From Candidatus Methylopumilus universalis (GTDB lineage: Bacteria; Pseudomonadota; Gammaproteobacteria; Burkholderiales; Methylophilaceae): a DNA stretch of 64,000 nucleotides. Below are positions 12,928-23,942 of the stretch, piece by piece. The first letter of the stretch is position 1, and the number at the start of each line of letters is the position of its first letter. Made by a program: the position numbers and the translations under genes. Below the pieces are notes generated by a model. It was given only the letters and a program-made list of their open reading frames with translations. It made no database searches and was not told the DNA's origin. Location: positions 1,178,001-1,242,000 of the forward strand of contig NZ_CP040977.1 of NCBI RefSeq assembly GCF_006364435.1, given 5' to 3'.

Positions 12928-13782
12928 GTGGCGACAATTCGCGACACATTAAAAAATATTCAAAGCAAACTTTATCAAGGTATAGGCTTCTCATCAGATG
13001 AAGCAAAACTTGAAGCCCGTTTTATTCTAGAGCATGTCTTAAAGACCACTCAAAAAGAAATCATCCAAAAAAGTGATCTTCATATTGATACAGATAATCA
13101 GACTGAGATTGAATACATCACAGAAAAAAGAATAGCTGGCATCCCGCTTCCTTATCTTCTAGGTGAGTGGTCTTTTTATGGAAGAACGTTTAAAGTGAAT
13201 CCTCATGTGCTGATTCCAAGAGCTGACACAGAAATACTTATTGAAAAAGCGCTCTCAAAAATAAACGCGCGCGATCATACTGAGATCTTGGATCTAGGAT
13301 GCGGCACTGGGGTTATCGGCATCACGATTGCTCTTGAAAGATCCCTTTCAAAAGTGACGCTCATTGATCAATCTCAACATGCCATACAAAATACAAAAGC
13401 AAATCAAACACTTCATCAAGTCACTAATACCATGATTCAAAAAAGTGATTGGTTTAGTGCGCTAGATCAAACAAAATTTGATGTCATCTTAAGTAACCCT
13501 CCTTATTTAGAAGATAATGATCCGCACCTATCACAGGGCTTAAAAGATGAGCCTCTCGATGCTCTCGTTTCAGGCCCAACTGGAATAGAAGCTATACAAT
13601 ATATTATTGAAAACGCTAAAAATCATATCAAACCATCAGGCTGGCTTTTTATTGAGCATGGCTACAATCAAGCAATCATATTAAAAGATTTATTTGAAAA
13701 AAATGGCTATCAGCATATTGAAAATGCTAATGATATTCATGGTATTCATCGTGTTACTTTCGCGCAATATTCAATAGTATAA
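12928..13782 (+). CDS. prmC: release factor glutamine methyltransferase
   Basis: PrmC N5-methylates the glutamine of the GGQ motif of release factors, using S-adenosylmethionine. The C-terminal Rossmann methyltransferase domain carries [12 protein letters not shown] (SAM binding) and SNPPYLED, the NPPY catalytic motif. The N-terminal helical domain recognises the release factor, and [13 protein letters not shown] precedes the SAM site. The 284-residue reading starts at GTG; the overlapping ATG two bases upstream is out of frame. It directly follows its substrate gene prfA. Confidence 0.95.
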   Translation: MATIRDTLKNIQSKLYQGIGFSSDEAKLEARFILEHVLKTTQKEIIQKSDLHIDTDNQTEIEYITEKRIAGIPLPYLLGEWSFYGRTFKVNPHVLIPRADTEILIEKALSKINARDHTEILDLGCGTGVIGITIALERSLSKVTLIDQSQHAIQNTKANQTLHQVTNTMIQKSDWFSALDQTKFDVILSNPPYLEDNDPHLSQGLKDEPLDALVSGPTGIEAIQYIIENAKNHIKPSGWLFIEHGYNQAIILKDLFEKNGYQHIENANDIHGIHRVTFAQYSIV

Positions 13783-13790
13783 TCTTCAAC

Positions 13791-14924
13791 ATGAGCGAAA
13801 AAAATTCAGTGGGTCTTGTTAAAGCAAAGCTAGCAAAAATTACAACACCACTTAAGTTAACGAGCGGCAAAAAATTGCCGAGCTATGAACTCGCCTATGA
13901 AACATACGGCAAATTAAACGCTAAAAAAAATAATGCAGTACTTGTATGTCATGCACTTTCAGGAAATCATCATGTCGCAGGACGTTATAAAAAAGATGAT
14001 AAATATCCTGGCTGGTGGGATAACCTGATTGGTCCTGGAAGACCTCTTGATACTGATCGCTTCTTTGTCATCGGTGTAAATAATTTAGGTGGCTGCCACG
14101 GAACGAGTGGTTCTATGAGTATTAATCCTAAAACAAAAAAACGATGGGGCTCTGATTTTCCGATTGTGACTGTAGAAGACTGGGTGAATACCCAAGCAGC
14201 CCTCCTAGATGAATTAGGTATTGAAAGTTTGGCAGCTGTCATTGGCGGAAGTTTGGGTGGTATGCAAGCCATTCAATGGACGCTTTCATATCCAAAGCGT
14301 GTGCGTCATGCGATTGTGATTGCTGCGGCCCCAAACTTAACCGCACAAAATGTTGCTTTCAATGAAGTTGCAAGACAAGCGATTATTACTGATCCTGATT
14401 TTTATAATGGGGACTATTATCGTTTTAAAAAGAAACCCAAACGTGGGCTCCGCATTGCAAGAATGTTAGGTCATATTACTTATCTATCGGATGATGCGAT
14501 GGGTATGAAGTTTGGTCGCAAACTGAAAAATAAAAATATTGAATATTCTTTTGATGTGAATTTTGAAATGGAATCTTATTTACACCATCAAGGTGATAAA
14601 TTCGCTGAAGAATTCGACGCGAATACTTATTTAAGAATGACGCGTGCATTAGATTATTTTGATCCTGCAAAGGATTACCAAGGTAATTTATCTAAAGCAT
14701 TTAAAAAAGTAGAGGCTGAATTTTTAGTGGTTTCATTTACGAGTGATTGGCGATTTTCTCCTCAGCGCTCTAAAGAAATTGTGAAGGCTCTTTTGGATAA
14801 TGAATTGACTGTGAGTTATGCTGAAGTCACGGCAAGACATGGTCATGATGCGTTTTTGATGTCTGACCCTCATTATCACGGCATACTCTCTACTTATTTC
14901 AAAAAGATTGCGAATCTATTATGA
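13791..14924 (+). CDS. metX: homoserine O-acyltransferase
   Basis: Alpha/beta-hydrolase that activates homoserine by acylation in methionine synthesis. The nucleophile elbow [12 protein letters not shown] holds the catalytic Ser, and [12 protein letters not shown] near the C-terminus supplies His and Asp. GNHHVAGRY and [12 protein letters not shown] are conserved family segments. MetX proteins may use acetyl- or succinyl-CoA, and I cannot tell which from the sequence. Its stop overlaps the metW start by 4 bp (ATGA). The cobalamin-dependent methionine synthase of the same pathway is encoded at 41.7-45.5 kb. Confidence 0.94.
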   Translation: MSEKNSVGLVKAKLAKITTPLKLTSGKKLPSYELAYETYGKLNAKKNNAVLVCHALSGNHHVAGRYKKDDKYPGWWDNLIGPGRPLDTDRFFVIGVNNLGGCHGTSGSMSINPKTKKRWGSDFPIVTVEDWVNTQAALLDELGIESLAAVIGGSLGGMQAIQWTLSYPKRVRHAIVIAAAPNLTAQNVAFNEVARQAIITDPDFYNGDYYRFKKKPKRGLRIARMLGHITYLSDDAMGMKFGRKLKNKNIEYSFDVNFEMESYLHHQGDKFAEEFDANTYLRMTRALDYFDPAKDYQGNLSKAFKKVEAEFLVVSFTSDWRFSPQRSKEIVKALLDNELTVSYAEVTARHGHDAFLMSDPHYHGILSTYFKKIANLL

Positions 14925-15511
14925 GCGCACAATTTAGACAAGACTTTGCCGCCATTGCCAATTGGATTCCATTCGGTGCCAAAGTGCTCGACTTAGGTTG
15001 TGAAGACGGTTCCCTTTTAAAATTCTTAGAAGGCTCTTTAGAAGTAAAAGGGTATGGCATTGAAAAAGATGATGCACATTGGCTTAACACTTTAAAACAA
15101 GGTTTAAATGTCATTCAGATGGATTTGGAATCAGGACTATCAGGTTTTGAATCTCAATCATTTGATGTAGTTGTTTTATCTCAAACATTACAAGCGATGC
15201 GTAATACAGAAAAAATTGTGCATGAAATGTTACGTGTAGGTAAAGAAGCGATCGTGACCTTTCCCAATTTTGGTTATTGGCGTCATCGAATACAGCTCAT
15301 TCAAGGTCAAATGCCTGTCTCTAAATCATTACCTTACGAATGGTATAACACACCTAATATTCACTTATGCACAATCAAAGACTTTGATGATTTTTGTGCT
15401 AAAAATAAAATTGGTATTAAAGAACGACTGATTCTTACGCAAGGCAAGCCCATTCATGTTATGCCCAATCTTATGGGTGCGTTAGCGATGTATCGCCTCG
15501 TTTCCAAATAA
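14921..15511 (+). CDS. metW: methionine biosynthesis protein MetW
   Basis: MetW is a small SAM-methyltransferase-fold protein that accompanies MetX in proteobacteria and is thought to be needed for full homoserine acyltransferase activity. The 196 residues show the motif I variant [15 protein letters not shown], then GIEKDDAHW and [13 protein letters not shown]. The [12 protein letters not shown] and [15 protein letters not shown] segments are highly typical of MetW. The 4-bp overlap with metX suggests coupled translation. Confidence 0.95.
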   Translation: MSAQFRQDFAAIANWIPFGAKVLDLGCEDGSLLKFLEGSLEVKGYGIEKDDAHWLNTLKQGLNVIQMDLESGLSGFESQSFDVVVLSQTLQAMRNTEKIVHEMLRVGKEAIVTFPNFGYWRHRIQLIQGQMPVSKSLPYEWYNTPNIHLCTIKDFDDFCAKNKIGIKERLILTQGKPIHVMPNLMGALAMYRLVSK

Positions 15512-15517
15512 CGTTTC

Positions 15518-16762
15518 ATGCAAATTCGGAATCGATTCTGGCAAGACATCCTTTCCAAAAAAATGTTGGTATGTATTTTTACTGGCTTTACTTCGGGGCT
15601 TCCTCTTTTTATTCTGATTAGCTTATTACCTGCATGGTTGAGATCTAATCAATTAGACCTCAAAGCGATTGGTCTTTTTGCATTAATCCAGCTTCCCTAT
15701 ACATGGAAATTTTTATGGGCACCTTTCTTTGATCGCTTCAGATGGCCCATGGGTCGTCGTCGAGGCTGGTTATTATTTTTTCAAGCGCTTCTTTTAATCA
15801 GTATTCCGCTATTGGGGTTTTATAACCCTCAGACTGATCTCACAATGATTGTGGTCATTGCCACACTGATTGCATTTTTAAGTGCAAGTCAGGATATTGT
15901 GATTGATGCTTATCGTCGAGAACTTTTATTAGATAAAGAATTGGGTTTAGGTAATGCAGTGCATGTAAATGCTTATAAGATTGCGAGTCTTATTCCAGGC
16001 TCTTTATCCCTTATCTTGGCCGACCATTTTGATTGGCAAACTGTATTTATAGTCACAAGCCTTTTTATGCTACCAGGTATTATTTTAACTTTTGTAATTA
16101 AAGAGCCTAAAGTACCTCAAATGAAAAAGCGTGATTTAGCATCATCACTACTGCTTCCATTCCAAGAATTCATGCATCGACATGGTTTAAAAAGTGCTTC
16201 AACCATTCTTCTTTTTATCTTTTTTTACAAATTAGGTGACAGTATGGCAACTGCATTAGCTACGCCTTTTTATTTAGATCTAGGATTTAGTAAAACTGAA
16301 ATTGGTTTAATTGCAAAAAATGCTGGTCTTTGGCCAAGTGTCATAGGTGGGCTCTTGGGGGGTATTTGGATGATGAAATTAGGCATCCACCGTGCCTTAT
16401 GGATCTTTGGTTTTCTCCAGATGATCAGTATTTTAGGTTTCGCCTGGTTAGCGCACATTGGCTATAGCCCAGAATGGTTAGCCATTGTCGTAGGCTTCGA
16501 GGCATTCGGTGTAGGTTTAGGTACCACAGCTTTTGTGGCTTTTATTGCAAAAACCACCCATCCACTTTATACCGCCACACAATTTGCACTTTTCACAAGC
16601 TTAGCAGCTGTGCCTAGAACACTTGTTAATGCCTCTACCGGTTATCTTCAAAGTCTTTTTGGCTGGGAGAATTTCTTTATTCTTTGTTTTCTACTGGCTA
16701 TTCCTGGCATGGCATTACTTTATAAAATCGCACCGATAAAAATTAAACCATATAGTCAATGA
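15518..16762 (+). CDS. ampG: AmpG-like major facilitator superfamily permease
   Basis: A 414-residue integral membrane protein with about 12 hydrophobic segments and the AmpG-family features FTGFTSGLPLFIL near the start, KFLWAPFFDRFRWP and the loop GRRRGWLLFFQ, then SASQDIVIDAYRRELL. AmpG imports GlcNAc-anhydroMurNAc peptides released during wall turnover. With mpl, mltA and rlpA elsewhere in the window, a role in peptidoglycan recycling is plausible. The symbol is given by family likeness; the transported substrate is inferred. Its end converges with xth, overlapping by 20 bp. Confidence 0.8.
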   Translation: MQIRNRFWQDILSKKMLVCIFTGFTSGLPLFILISLLPAWLRSNQLDLKAIGLFALIQLPYTWKFLWAPFFDRFRWPMGRRRGWLLFFQALLLISIPLLGFYNPQTDLTMIVVIATLIAFLSASQDIVIDAYRRELLLDKELGLGNAVHVNAYKIASLIPGSLSLILADHFDWQTVFIVTSLFMLPGIILTFVIKEPKVPQMKKRDLASSLLLPFQEFMHRHGLKSASTILLFIFFYKLGDSMATALATPFYLDLGFSKTEIGLIAKNAGLWPSVIGGLLGGIWMMKLGIHRALWIFGFLQMISILGFAWLAHIGYSPEWLAIVVGFEAFGVGLGTTAFVAFIAKTTHPLYTATQFALFTSLAAVPRTLVNASTGYLQSLFGWENFFILCFLLAIPGMALLYKIAPIKIKPYSQ

Positions 16763-17516
16763 TCAATGGTGCATGATCACTAAATTTTTCTGCCTTATAG
16801 ATTGAAGCTTTAGTAATCTTATCTTTTACAGATGGATGAGCAATTTGGTAATCAAGACGCCATCCTACATTTTTAGCATACGCTTGGCCTCGATTGCTCC
16901 ACCAAGTATAAGCAGCATCGGTCGCATCAGGATGAAGCGCACGATAAGTATCTACCCAACCCACGCCTTCAAATAAATCAGTCATCCATTGACGTTCTTC
17001 GGGCAAGAAGCCTGAATTTTTTTTATTCCCTTTGTAATTTTTTAAATCAATTTCTTTATGCGCAATATTGATATCGCCACAAAGAATCATCGGCAAATTT
17101 TCTTCCATACGTTTTTTTAAATAAGGCAGTAAATAATCTAACACTTCAAATTTAAATGTTTGTCGTTCTTCACCGCTTGAGCCTGAAGGTAAGTAAATTG
17201 AAACGATACTCAAATTGTCATACATAAGTTCGAGATAGCGTCCCTCACTATCAAAAAGTGGGAGACCTATTTCTCGAATAATTTTCTTAGGTTTTCTTTT
17301 TGCGTAAATACCTACGCCGCTATAACCTTTTTTCTCTGCAAAACTAAAATAGCTCATGTAATCACGATAGTTTTTCATGTCATGGCTTAAATCGCTTTCA
17401 TGCGCCTTCACTTCTTGCACACAAATGAAATCCGCTTCTTGCGCATCAAGCCAAGCGAAAGCGCCTTTATTTGATGCGGATCGAATTCCATTCATGTTTA
17501 GCGTTATAATTCTCAT
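16743..17516 (-). CDS. xth: exodeoxyribonuclease III family AP endonuclease
   Basis: Metal-dependent endonuclease/exonuclease/phosphatase fold enzyme that cleaves DNA at abasic sites in base-excision repair. The 257-residue protein shows TLNMNGIRSASNKG (Asn of the metal site), CVQEVKAHESDL (metal-binding Glu), GYSGVGIYAKRKP, ICGDINIAHKEIDLKN and the C-terminal YAKNVGWRLDYQIAHP and FSDHAPLIIDY, with the catalytic Asp-His. Its start is only 23 bp from the divergent pyrE start, so promoters for both must lie largely within coding DNA. Confidence 0.93.
   Translation of the reverse strand: MRIITLNMNGIRSASNKGAFAWLDAQEADFICVQEVKAHESDLSHDMKNYRDYMSYFSFAEKKGYSGVGIYAKRKPKKIIREIGLPLFDSEGRYLELMYDNLSIVSIYLPSGSSGEERQTFKFEVLDYLLPYLKKRMEENLPMILCGDINIAHKEIDLKNYKGNKKNSGFLPEERQWMTDLFEGVGWVDTYRALHPDATDAAYTWWSNRGQAYAKNVGWRLDYQIAHPSVKDKITKASIYKAEKFSDHAPLIIDYMV
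17505..17510 (+). promoter_or_regulatory. candidate -10 element for pyrE inside the xth start region
   Basis: A perfect TATAAT on the plus strand lies 29-35 bp before the pyrE ATG, within the first codons of the divergent xth gene. The pyrE/xth spacer is only 23 bp, so a pyrE promoter would have to be placed about here. No strong -35 is seen. Confidence 0.35.
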
Positions 17517-17539
17517 AATTCATCTCTACCGATTTATCT

Positions 17540-18184
17540 ATGGATCATTCAAGTCAAGAGTTTATCGAATTTGCCCTAAAAAAACAGGTTTTACAATTTG
17601 GTCAGTTCAAAACTAAAGCCGGTCGTCTAAGTCCTTACTTTTTTAATACAGGCCTCTTTAATGACGGTGAAAGCTTAATGAAGCTTGGTATGTTTTATGC
17701 TAAATCTATTGAAGCCTCTGAGATTCCATTTGATATGCTCTATGGTCCAGCTTATAAAGGTATCCCATTGGTGTCGTCTATTGTCATTGCATTTGCGAGC
17801 CTGGGCCGTAATATCCCTTTTGCATTCAATCGCAAAGAAAAAAAAGATCATGGTGAAGGGGGCGTTATTATTGGCACTCCATTAAAAGGGCGCGTTCTCA
17901 TTGTTGATGACGTGATCTCTGCAGGAACTTCTGTGAATGAATCAGTGAATCTTATTTTAGAAGAGGGTGCCAAACCTTCGGGCATTGCGATTTCGATTGA
18001 TCGAGAAGAAAAAGGTACTGGATTATTATCAGCGGTTGAGGAAATAATAGAGACACATCATTTGCCTGTCTGTCATCTCACTTCTTTACAAGAAATCATG
18101 CTTTATATCGAGCATCACGAAACTTACGCATCTCATATCAACGCCATGCGCGATTATCAAAAAGTATATGGTATTAAAGCTTAG
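17540..18184 (+). CDS. pyrE: orotate phosphoribosyltransferase
   Basis: PyrE makes orotidine 5'-phosphate from orotate and PRPP in pyrimidine synthesis. The 214 residues include the PRPP signature [16 protein letters not shown], the [14 protein letters not shown] flexible loop with the catalytic Lys, and [10 protein letters not shown]. The linkage of divergent xth and pyrE is common in Betaproteobacteria. The stop converges with gatB with a 4-bp overlap. Confidence 0.96.
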   Translation: MDHSSQEFIEFALKKQVLQFGQFKTKAGRLSPYFFNTGLFNDGESLMKLGMFYAKSIEASEIPFDMLYGPAYKGIPLVSSIVIAFASLGRNIPFAFNRKEKKDHGEGGVIIGTPLKGRVLIVDDVISAGTSVNESVNLILEEGAKPSGIAISIDREEKGTGLLSAVEEIIETHHLPVCHLTSLQEIMLYIEHHETYASHINAMRDYQKVYGIKA

Positions 18185-19611
18185 CTTAATTTTTTCTTAA
18201 GCAAGTCATTCACCTGACCTGGGTTTGCCTTACCTTTAGATGCTTTCATAATTTGCCCCACAAGCGCGTTAAAGGCTTTTTCTTTGCCTGATCGATATTC
18301 ATCTACCATGGCTTGATTATTTTTTAAGACTTCATCGATCATCGTTTCAATAAGGCCGCTGTCTGAAACTTGTTTTAATCCTTCTGACTCAATTAATACA
18401 TCAATTTGAAGATCAGGACTCATCCATAACTTTTCAAAAAGTTGTTTAGCGCCATTATTCGAAATGGTGCCATCTTGAATACGTTTCAAAAGTAAACTTA
18501 ATACTTCAGGCTTAATCGGTGAATGTTCAATCGATAAACTATGTTCATTCAGTTTAGAAAATAATTGTCCTAAAATCCAATTGGCAATTTGTTTAGGCTC
18601 AGCCCCTTCTTTTAATGTCGCAAAGAAATAGTCTGCGACATGCTTATCACTCGTAATGCCTAAAGCATCATAAGATGATAATTGGTAATCACTTTCTAAT
18701 CTGGCTTTCATGAGATGAGGCAATTCACTCATGCCCGCTTTAATTTGACTAATTTTCTCATCGGAAATTTCTAATGGTAAGAGATCAGGGTCAGGGAAAT
18801 AACGATAATCATTCGCTTCTTCTTTAGATCGCATCGCTTTTGTTTCACCTGTTTCAGGATTGAAGAGGACAGTTGCTTGTTGAATCGTTTTTCCTTCTTC
18901 TAACATCTCAATTTGCCATTGCGTTTCATAATGAATGGCTTGCTCAATAAATTTAAATGAATTCAAATTTTTAATTTCGCGACGTGTGCCTAATTTATCC
19001 GTGCCTTTTCGCTTTACAGAAACATTAATATCGCATCGGAAACTTCCCTCTTGCATATTGCCATCACAAATTCCTATCCATTGAACGAGTTCATGTAATT
19101 TTTTTGCATACGCCACAGCTTCAGCGGCCGAAGTCATATCAGGTTCAGACACAATCTCTAAAAGGGGTGTTCCTGCACGATTTAAATCAATGCCTGTGCC
19201 GTTTTCAACAGCACCATGGGATGATTTGCCTGCGTCTTCCTCTAGATGCGCTCGGGTAATGCGCACTGTTTTTTTAATCTCGCCTACTTCAATTTCAAGC
19301 GATCCTTTGCCAACCACAGGTAATTCATATTGACTAATTTGGTAGCCTTTAGGCAAATCTGGATAAAAATAATTTTTACGGGCGAAAATAGATCTTGATG
19401 CTATTTCAGCATTCGTTGCTAAGCCAAATTTAATAGCACATTGGACTGCCTCATGATTTAAGACGGGTAGTGTTCCTGGAAGTGCAATCGATAACACGCA
19501 AGCTTGCGTATTGGGTTCCGCTCCAAATGCAGTCGATGCGCCTGAAAAAATTTTGGTTTTGGTTTGAAGTTGTACATGCGTTTCAATACCAATCACAACA
19601 TCCCAACTCAT
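18181..19611 (-). CDS. gatB: Asp-tRNA(Asn)/Glu-tRNA(Gln) amidotransferase subunit B
   Basis: GatB binds mischarged Glu-tRNA(Gln) or Asp-tRNA(Asn) and activates the acyl group for amidation. The 476-residue protein starts with [20 protein letters not shown]. It shows [16 protein letters not shown] and [14 protein letters not shown] of the kinase-like active site, and ends in the YqeY-like tRNA-binding helical domain ([17 protein letters not shown]). It is third in gatC-gatA-gatB, overlapping the gatA stop by 4 bp. Its presence implies indirect charging of Gln and/or Asn tRNA. Confidence 0.97.
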   Translation of the reverse strand: MSWDVVIGIETHVQLQTKTKIFSGASTAFGAEPNTQACVLSIALPGTLPVLNHEAVQCAIKFGLATNAEIASRSIFARKNYFYPDLPKGYQISQYELPVVGKGSLEIEVGEIKKTVRITRAHLEEDAGKSSHGAVENGTGIDLNRAGTPLLEIVSEPDMTSAAEAVAYAKKLHELVQWIGICDGNMQEGSFRCDINVSVKRKGTDKLGTRREIKNLNSFKFIEQAIHYETQWQIEMLEEGKTIQQATVLFNPETGETKAMRSKEEANDYRYFPDPDLLPLEISDEKISQIKAGMSELPHLMKARLESDYQLSSYDALGITSDKHVADYFFATLKEGAEPKQIANWILGQLFSKLNEHSLSIEHSPIKPEVLSLLLKRIQDGTISNNGAKQLFEKLWMSPDLQIDVLIESEGLKQVSDSGLIETMIDEVLKNNQAMVDEYRSGKEKAFNALVGQIMKASKGKANPGQVNDLLKKKLS

Positions 19612-21065
19612 GAAAGCGCTCCTTCGGGCATGGCTTTATGCCAATCAGTTGCTTTTTGGAATTGATGCGCTACATTTAACATACGTGCTTCATCAAAATA
19701 ATTACCAATAATTTGCAAGCCTACTGGTAGTTTATTGACAAAGCCTGCAGGAATACTCATACCCGGAAGCCCTGCAAGGTTCGTCGCAATGGTGTAAATA
19801 TCTTGCAGATACATCGTCACTGGATCATCAATTTTTTCATTTGCTTTAAAAGCAGTCGATGGTGCAGTAGGTCCCATAATGACATCGCATGATTGAAAAG
19901 CTTTTTTAAAGTCTTCAGAAATAAGATGGCGTATTTGTTGCGCCTTTAAATAATATGCATCGTAATAACCTGCACTTAATACATAAGTACCTATTAAGAT
20001 ACGACGTTTCACTTCTTCCCCAAATCCTTCTTGGCGAGTCTTAGAATACATATCCATTAAATCATCATATTGACTTGTGCGATGACCATAACGGACACCG
20101 TCGTAACGCGATAAATTACTTGATGCTTCAGCAGGTGCTAAAACATAATAGACAGGGATTGATAGATTGGTATTAGGCAAGCTCACATCCACAATCGTGG
20201 CACCTAATTTTTTGTATTGATTAATCGCGGCTTCAATCAACTTTGCAACGTCGCCGTCCAAACCTTCAGCAAAATATTCTTTAGGCAATCCAATTTTTAA
20301 GCCCTCAATCGGCTGATCAATATTTTTTGTGTAATCTTCTTTCTTGTGATCAATCGATGTAGAGTCTTTGGGGTCAAAGCCTGCCATCACATTCAACATC
20401 ATGGCGCAATCTTCGGATGATTTTGACATCGGGCCTGCTTGATCTAGGCTTGATGCAAACGCAATCATGCCGTAGCGAGACACTAATCCATAAGTTGGTT
20501 TTAAACCTGTGAGTCCACATAAGGAAGCTGGCTGCCTAATAGAGCCTCCTGTATCTGTTGCCGTAGCGCCAGGGCACATGCGAGATGCAATCGCTGCTGC
20601 ACTCCCCCCCGAACTTCCTCCGGGAACTCGTGAGAGATCCCAAGGGTTTTTAACAGCACCAAAATAAGATGTTTCATTCGATGAACCCATAGCGAATTCA
20701 TCCATGTTAGTTTTGCCTAGATTAACAGCGCCCGCCTCGTTAAATTTCTTCACGACCGTGGCGTCATAAGGCGCTATAAAATTATGAAGCATCTTGGAAC
20801 CGCAAGTGGTAAGCCAATCTTCTGCACAAAAAATATCTTTTTGCGCAATAGGGACACCTGTGAGGGCATCCCCTTCACCTTTTTGAATTCTTTCATCTGC
20901 AAGCTTAGCTTGGGCTATCGACCGATTTTCATCGACTGTAATAAACGCATTAATCTCGGGGTTCTTTTTTTTAATACTGGCAAGATAGTCTGTCGTGATT
21001 TCGACACTTGATGTTTTCTTCTCTCTCAAAAGGCTTGAGAGTTCTTTAATGCTCCAGTCTTGCAT
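19608..21065 (-). CDS. gatA: Asp-tRNA(Asn)/Glu-tRNA(Gln) amidotransferase subunit A
   Basis: GatA is the amidase subunit that releases ammonia from glutamine for GatB. The amidase-signature segment is clear: the catalytic Lys in [10 protein letters not shown], then [17 protein letters not shown] and [17 protein letters not shown] with the Ser-cisSer pair, and [13 protein letters not shown]. The 485-residue length is normal. It lies 2 bp after gatC and overlaps gatB. Confidence 0.97.
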   Translation of the reverse strand: MQDWSIKELSSLLREKKTSSVEITTDYLASIKKKNPEINAFITVDENRSIAQAKLADERIQKGEGDALTGVPIAQKDIFCAEDWLTTCGSKMLHNFIAPYDATVVKKFNEAGAVNLGKTNMDEFAMGSSNETSYFGAVKNPWDLSRVPGGSSGGSAAAIASRMCPGATATDTGGSIRQPASLCGLTGLKPTYGLVSRYGMIAFASSLDQAGPMSKSSEDCAMMLNVMAGFDPKDSTSIDHKKEDYTKNIDQPIEGLKIGLPKEYFAEGLDGDVAKLIEAAINQYKKLGATIVDVSLPNTNLSIPVYYVLAPAEASSNLSRYDGVRYGHRTSQYDDLMDMYSKTRQEGFGEEVKRRILIGTYVLSAGYYDAYYLKAQQIRHLISEDFKKAFQSCDVIMGPTAPSTAFKANEKIDDPVTMYLQDIYTIATNLAGLPGMSIPAGFVNKLPVGLQIIGNYFDEARMLNVAHQFQKATDWHKAMPEGALS

Positions 21066-21067
21066 GA

Positions 21068-21355
21068 TTACTCAATCACCTGAGGCACAATATATAAGCC
21101 CCCACTTACTTCTGGCGCTATTTTTTGTAATTTTTCTCTTTGATTTGTTTCTGTGACAATATCTTCACGGAGTCTTTGGGTAACCGATTGGCTATGAGAC
21201 ATAGGGGAAATATTAGTCGTGTCCACCTTTTTCATATCTTCAATAAGATTTAATATGCCTGATAATTTTTTAATCGTCGCATCCGCCTCGTCTTCCGTAA
21301 TTTTGATGCGTGCTAAATGGGCAATTTTTTTGATTTCGTCATGTGTAATCGACAT
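21068..21355 (-). CDS. gatC: Asp-tRNA(Asn)/Glu-tRNA(Gln) amidotransferase subunit C
   Basis: GatC is a short belt-like subunit that wraps GatA and GatB and stabilises the complex. The 95 residues open with [21 protein letters not shown] and contain [12 protein letters not shown] and [18 protein letters not shown], the conserved features of the family. It is first in gatCAB and divergent from mreB, the usual betaproteobacterial arrangement. Confidence 0.95.
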   Translation of the reverse strand: MSITHDEIKKIAHLARIKITEDEADATIKKLSGILNLIEDMKKVDTTNISPMSHSQSVTQRLREDIVTETNQREKLQKIAPEVSGGLYIVPQVIE

Positions 21356-21390
21356 ACAAATAGAATTCCTGTTTTTCTAGAGAAAAGCTG

Positions 21391-21419
21391 TTAATTTATT
21401 GATCAATATCATGTATTAT
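21391..21419 (+). promoter_or_regulatory. candidate sigma-70 promoter for the mre operon
   Basis: TTAATT (21391-21396) and TATTAT (21414-21419) are separated by 17 bp and lie about 68 bp before the mreB ATG at 21487. Both hexamers are partial matches in AT-rich DNA, so this is tentative. Confidence 0.3.
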
Positions 21420-21435
21420 ACCCTGATTCTATTGA

Positions 21436-22548
<1,113 letters not shown>

Positions 22549-22586
22549 TTTTTGTTTTTTGCTACTTCATTAATAGTTAAAGCTTA

Positions 22587-23474
22587 ATGATTAAATCTCA
22601 TCAACATTCATCTAAGCTTTTTAATAAAGGCCCCTCACTTTTATCCAAATTATTGTTACTCATATTCATATCGATTGTATTAATGGGTGTGGATTTTCGT
22701 TTTCATTATTTAAAAAATATTAGGCAAGTAACGAATGTGTTCACCAAGCCTTTTCATTCATTGCTCAACCTGCCAAGCGATATATACCATTTCACAACAG
22801 AGTACTTTTCCAATCAATCTCGTTTGATTCATGAAAATGAAACATTAAAACTCAATATAGATAGCCTGAAGGCTGATCTTCAACGCTTAGATTTTATAGA
22901 TCAAGAAAATAATCAATTAAAAAATTTACTCGAGGTAAAAAATGCGTATAAATTTAAAACTGAAGCTGTCAGTATTATTTATTCCCGCTTTGATCCTTTT
23001 AGTCAAAAAATTATTATAGATGGCGGCCAGAATAAAGACTTTCAAGCAGGTCAGCCTGTCATTAATGCATTGGGTCTTGTAGGACAAATCAGCAGTGTTT
23101 TTCCTGAAACGAGTGAAGTGACGCTTATTGTTGATAAAAAAATGTCTGTGCCTATTCAAATACAAAGAAACGGTTTAAGAGCGATTACAAGCGGTAATGG
23201 GCAAAACGAAACGATTTCACTTCCATACTTACCCAATAGTGTCGATGTCATTAAAGGAGATATTTTAAAAACATCAGGGATTGATACGATCTACCCGGAG
23301 GGTATTATCGTCGCAGAAGTATTAGAAATTATTAATGACCCTAAGCTGCCTTTTGCAAAAATTATTTGTAAGCCGATGTCGGAGATTCGCAATCACAGCC
23401 ATGTCCTTGTGGTGAAGCCTATTAACAAAATTGCAAATCATGCAGTGACTCCAAAAAATGATCAAAAAAAATAA
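22587..23474 (+). CDS. mreC: rod shape-determining protein MreC
   Basis: Bitopic periplasmic scaffold that activates PBP2-RodA. The 295-residue protein has one N-terminal membrane span (about residues 20-36), a coiled-coil stretch (ENETLKLNIDSLKADLQRL) and the beta-rich MreC core with IIYSRFDPFSQKIIIDGG, GLVGQISSVFPETSEV and the LPYLPNSVDVIKGD region. Its last 17 bp overlap mreD, so translation is probably coupled. Confidence 0.95.
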   Translation: MIKSHQHSSKLFNKGPSLLSKLLLLIFISIVLMGVDFRFHYLKNIRQVTNVFTKPFHSLLNLPSDIYHFTTEYFSNQSRLIHENETLKLNIDSLKADLQRLDFIDQENNQLKNLLEVKNAYKFKTEAVSIIYSRFDPFSQKIIIDGGQNKDFQAGQPVINALGLVGQISSVFPETSEVTLIVDKKMSVPIQIQRNGLRAITSGNGQNETISLPYLPNSVDVIKGDILKTSGIDTIYPEGIIVAEVLEIINDPKLPFAKIICKPMSEIRNHSHVLVVKPINKIANHAVTPKNDQKK

Positions 23475-23922
23475 ATTGTTTTTTATTTCTTTAATCATCG
23501 CATCGATGATTAATCTCATTCATATTAATATTTTTAATACTGATTTAACGCCTGATTTTATTCTACTTACACTCATATTCTGGTTTTTTAAAAATCCTAA
23601 TACAGTGTCTATCTCAACATTTTGGCTTGTAGGGCTGATCACGGATATTTTTATAGGGGATCTTCTAGGGCAGCATGCTCTTACTTATGCATCTTGTTAT
23701 TTTATTGCGCAATATTTCATAAATAAAATCATGCTAAACAATAAGCATCAAAAATTGCTTTATATTTTCTTAATATTTTTAAGCGCTCAAATTATTATGC
23801 TGATTATTAATCTCACGCACGATCTTCACTATCCAGGACTGAGTTATTATCTTCAAAGTATCACAGCTGTTTTCATTTGGCATGCGCTCTCTAAATTTAG
23901 ATTTTTTAAATTAGATCGATAA
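23458..23922 (+). CDS. mreD: rod shape-determining protein MreD
   Basis: Small polytopic membrane protein of the elongasome. The 154 residues are almost entirely hydrophobic, with about five spans; FILLTLIFWFF, the following GLITDIFIGDLLGQHAL and YFIAQYFI match the family pattern. It is very AT-rich. Position between mreC and mrdA strongly supports the call, since MreD sequences diverge rapidly. Confidence 0.92.
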   Translation: MIKKNKLFFISLIIASMINLIHINIFNTDLTPDFILLTLIFWFFKNPNTVSISTFWLVGLITDIFIGDLLGQHALTYASCYFIAQYFINKIMLNNKHQKLLYIFLIFLSAQIIMLIINLTHDLHYPGLSYYLQSITAVFIWHALSKFRFFKLDR

Positions 23923-23942
23923 AGATATAAGGCTATCTTAAG

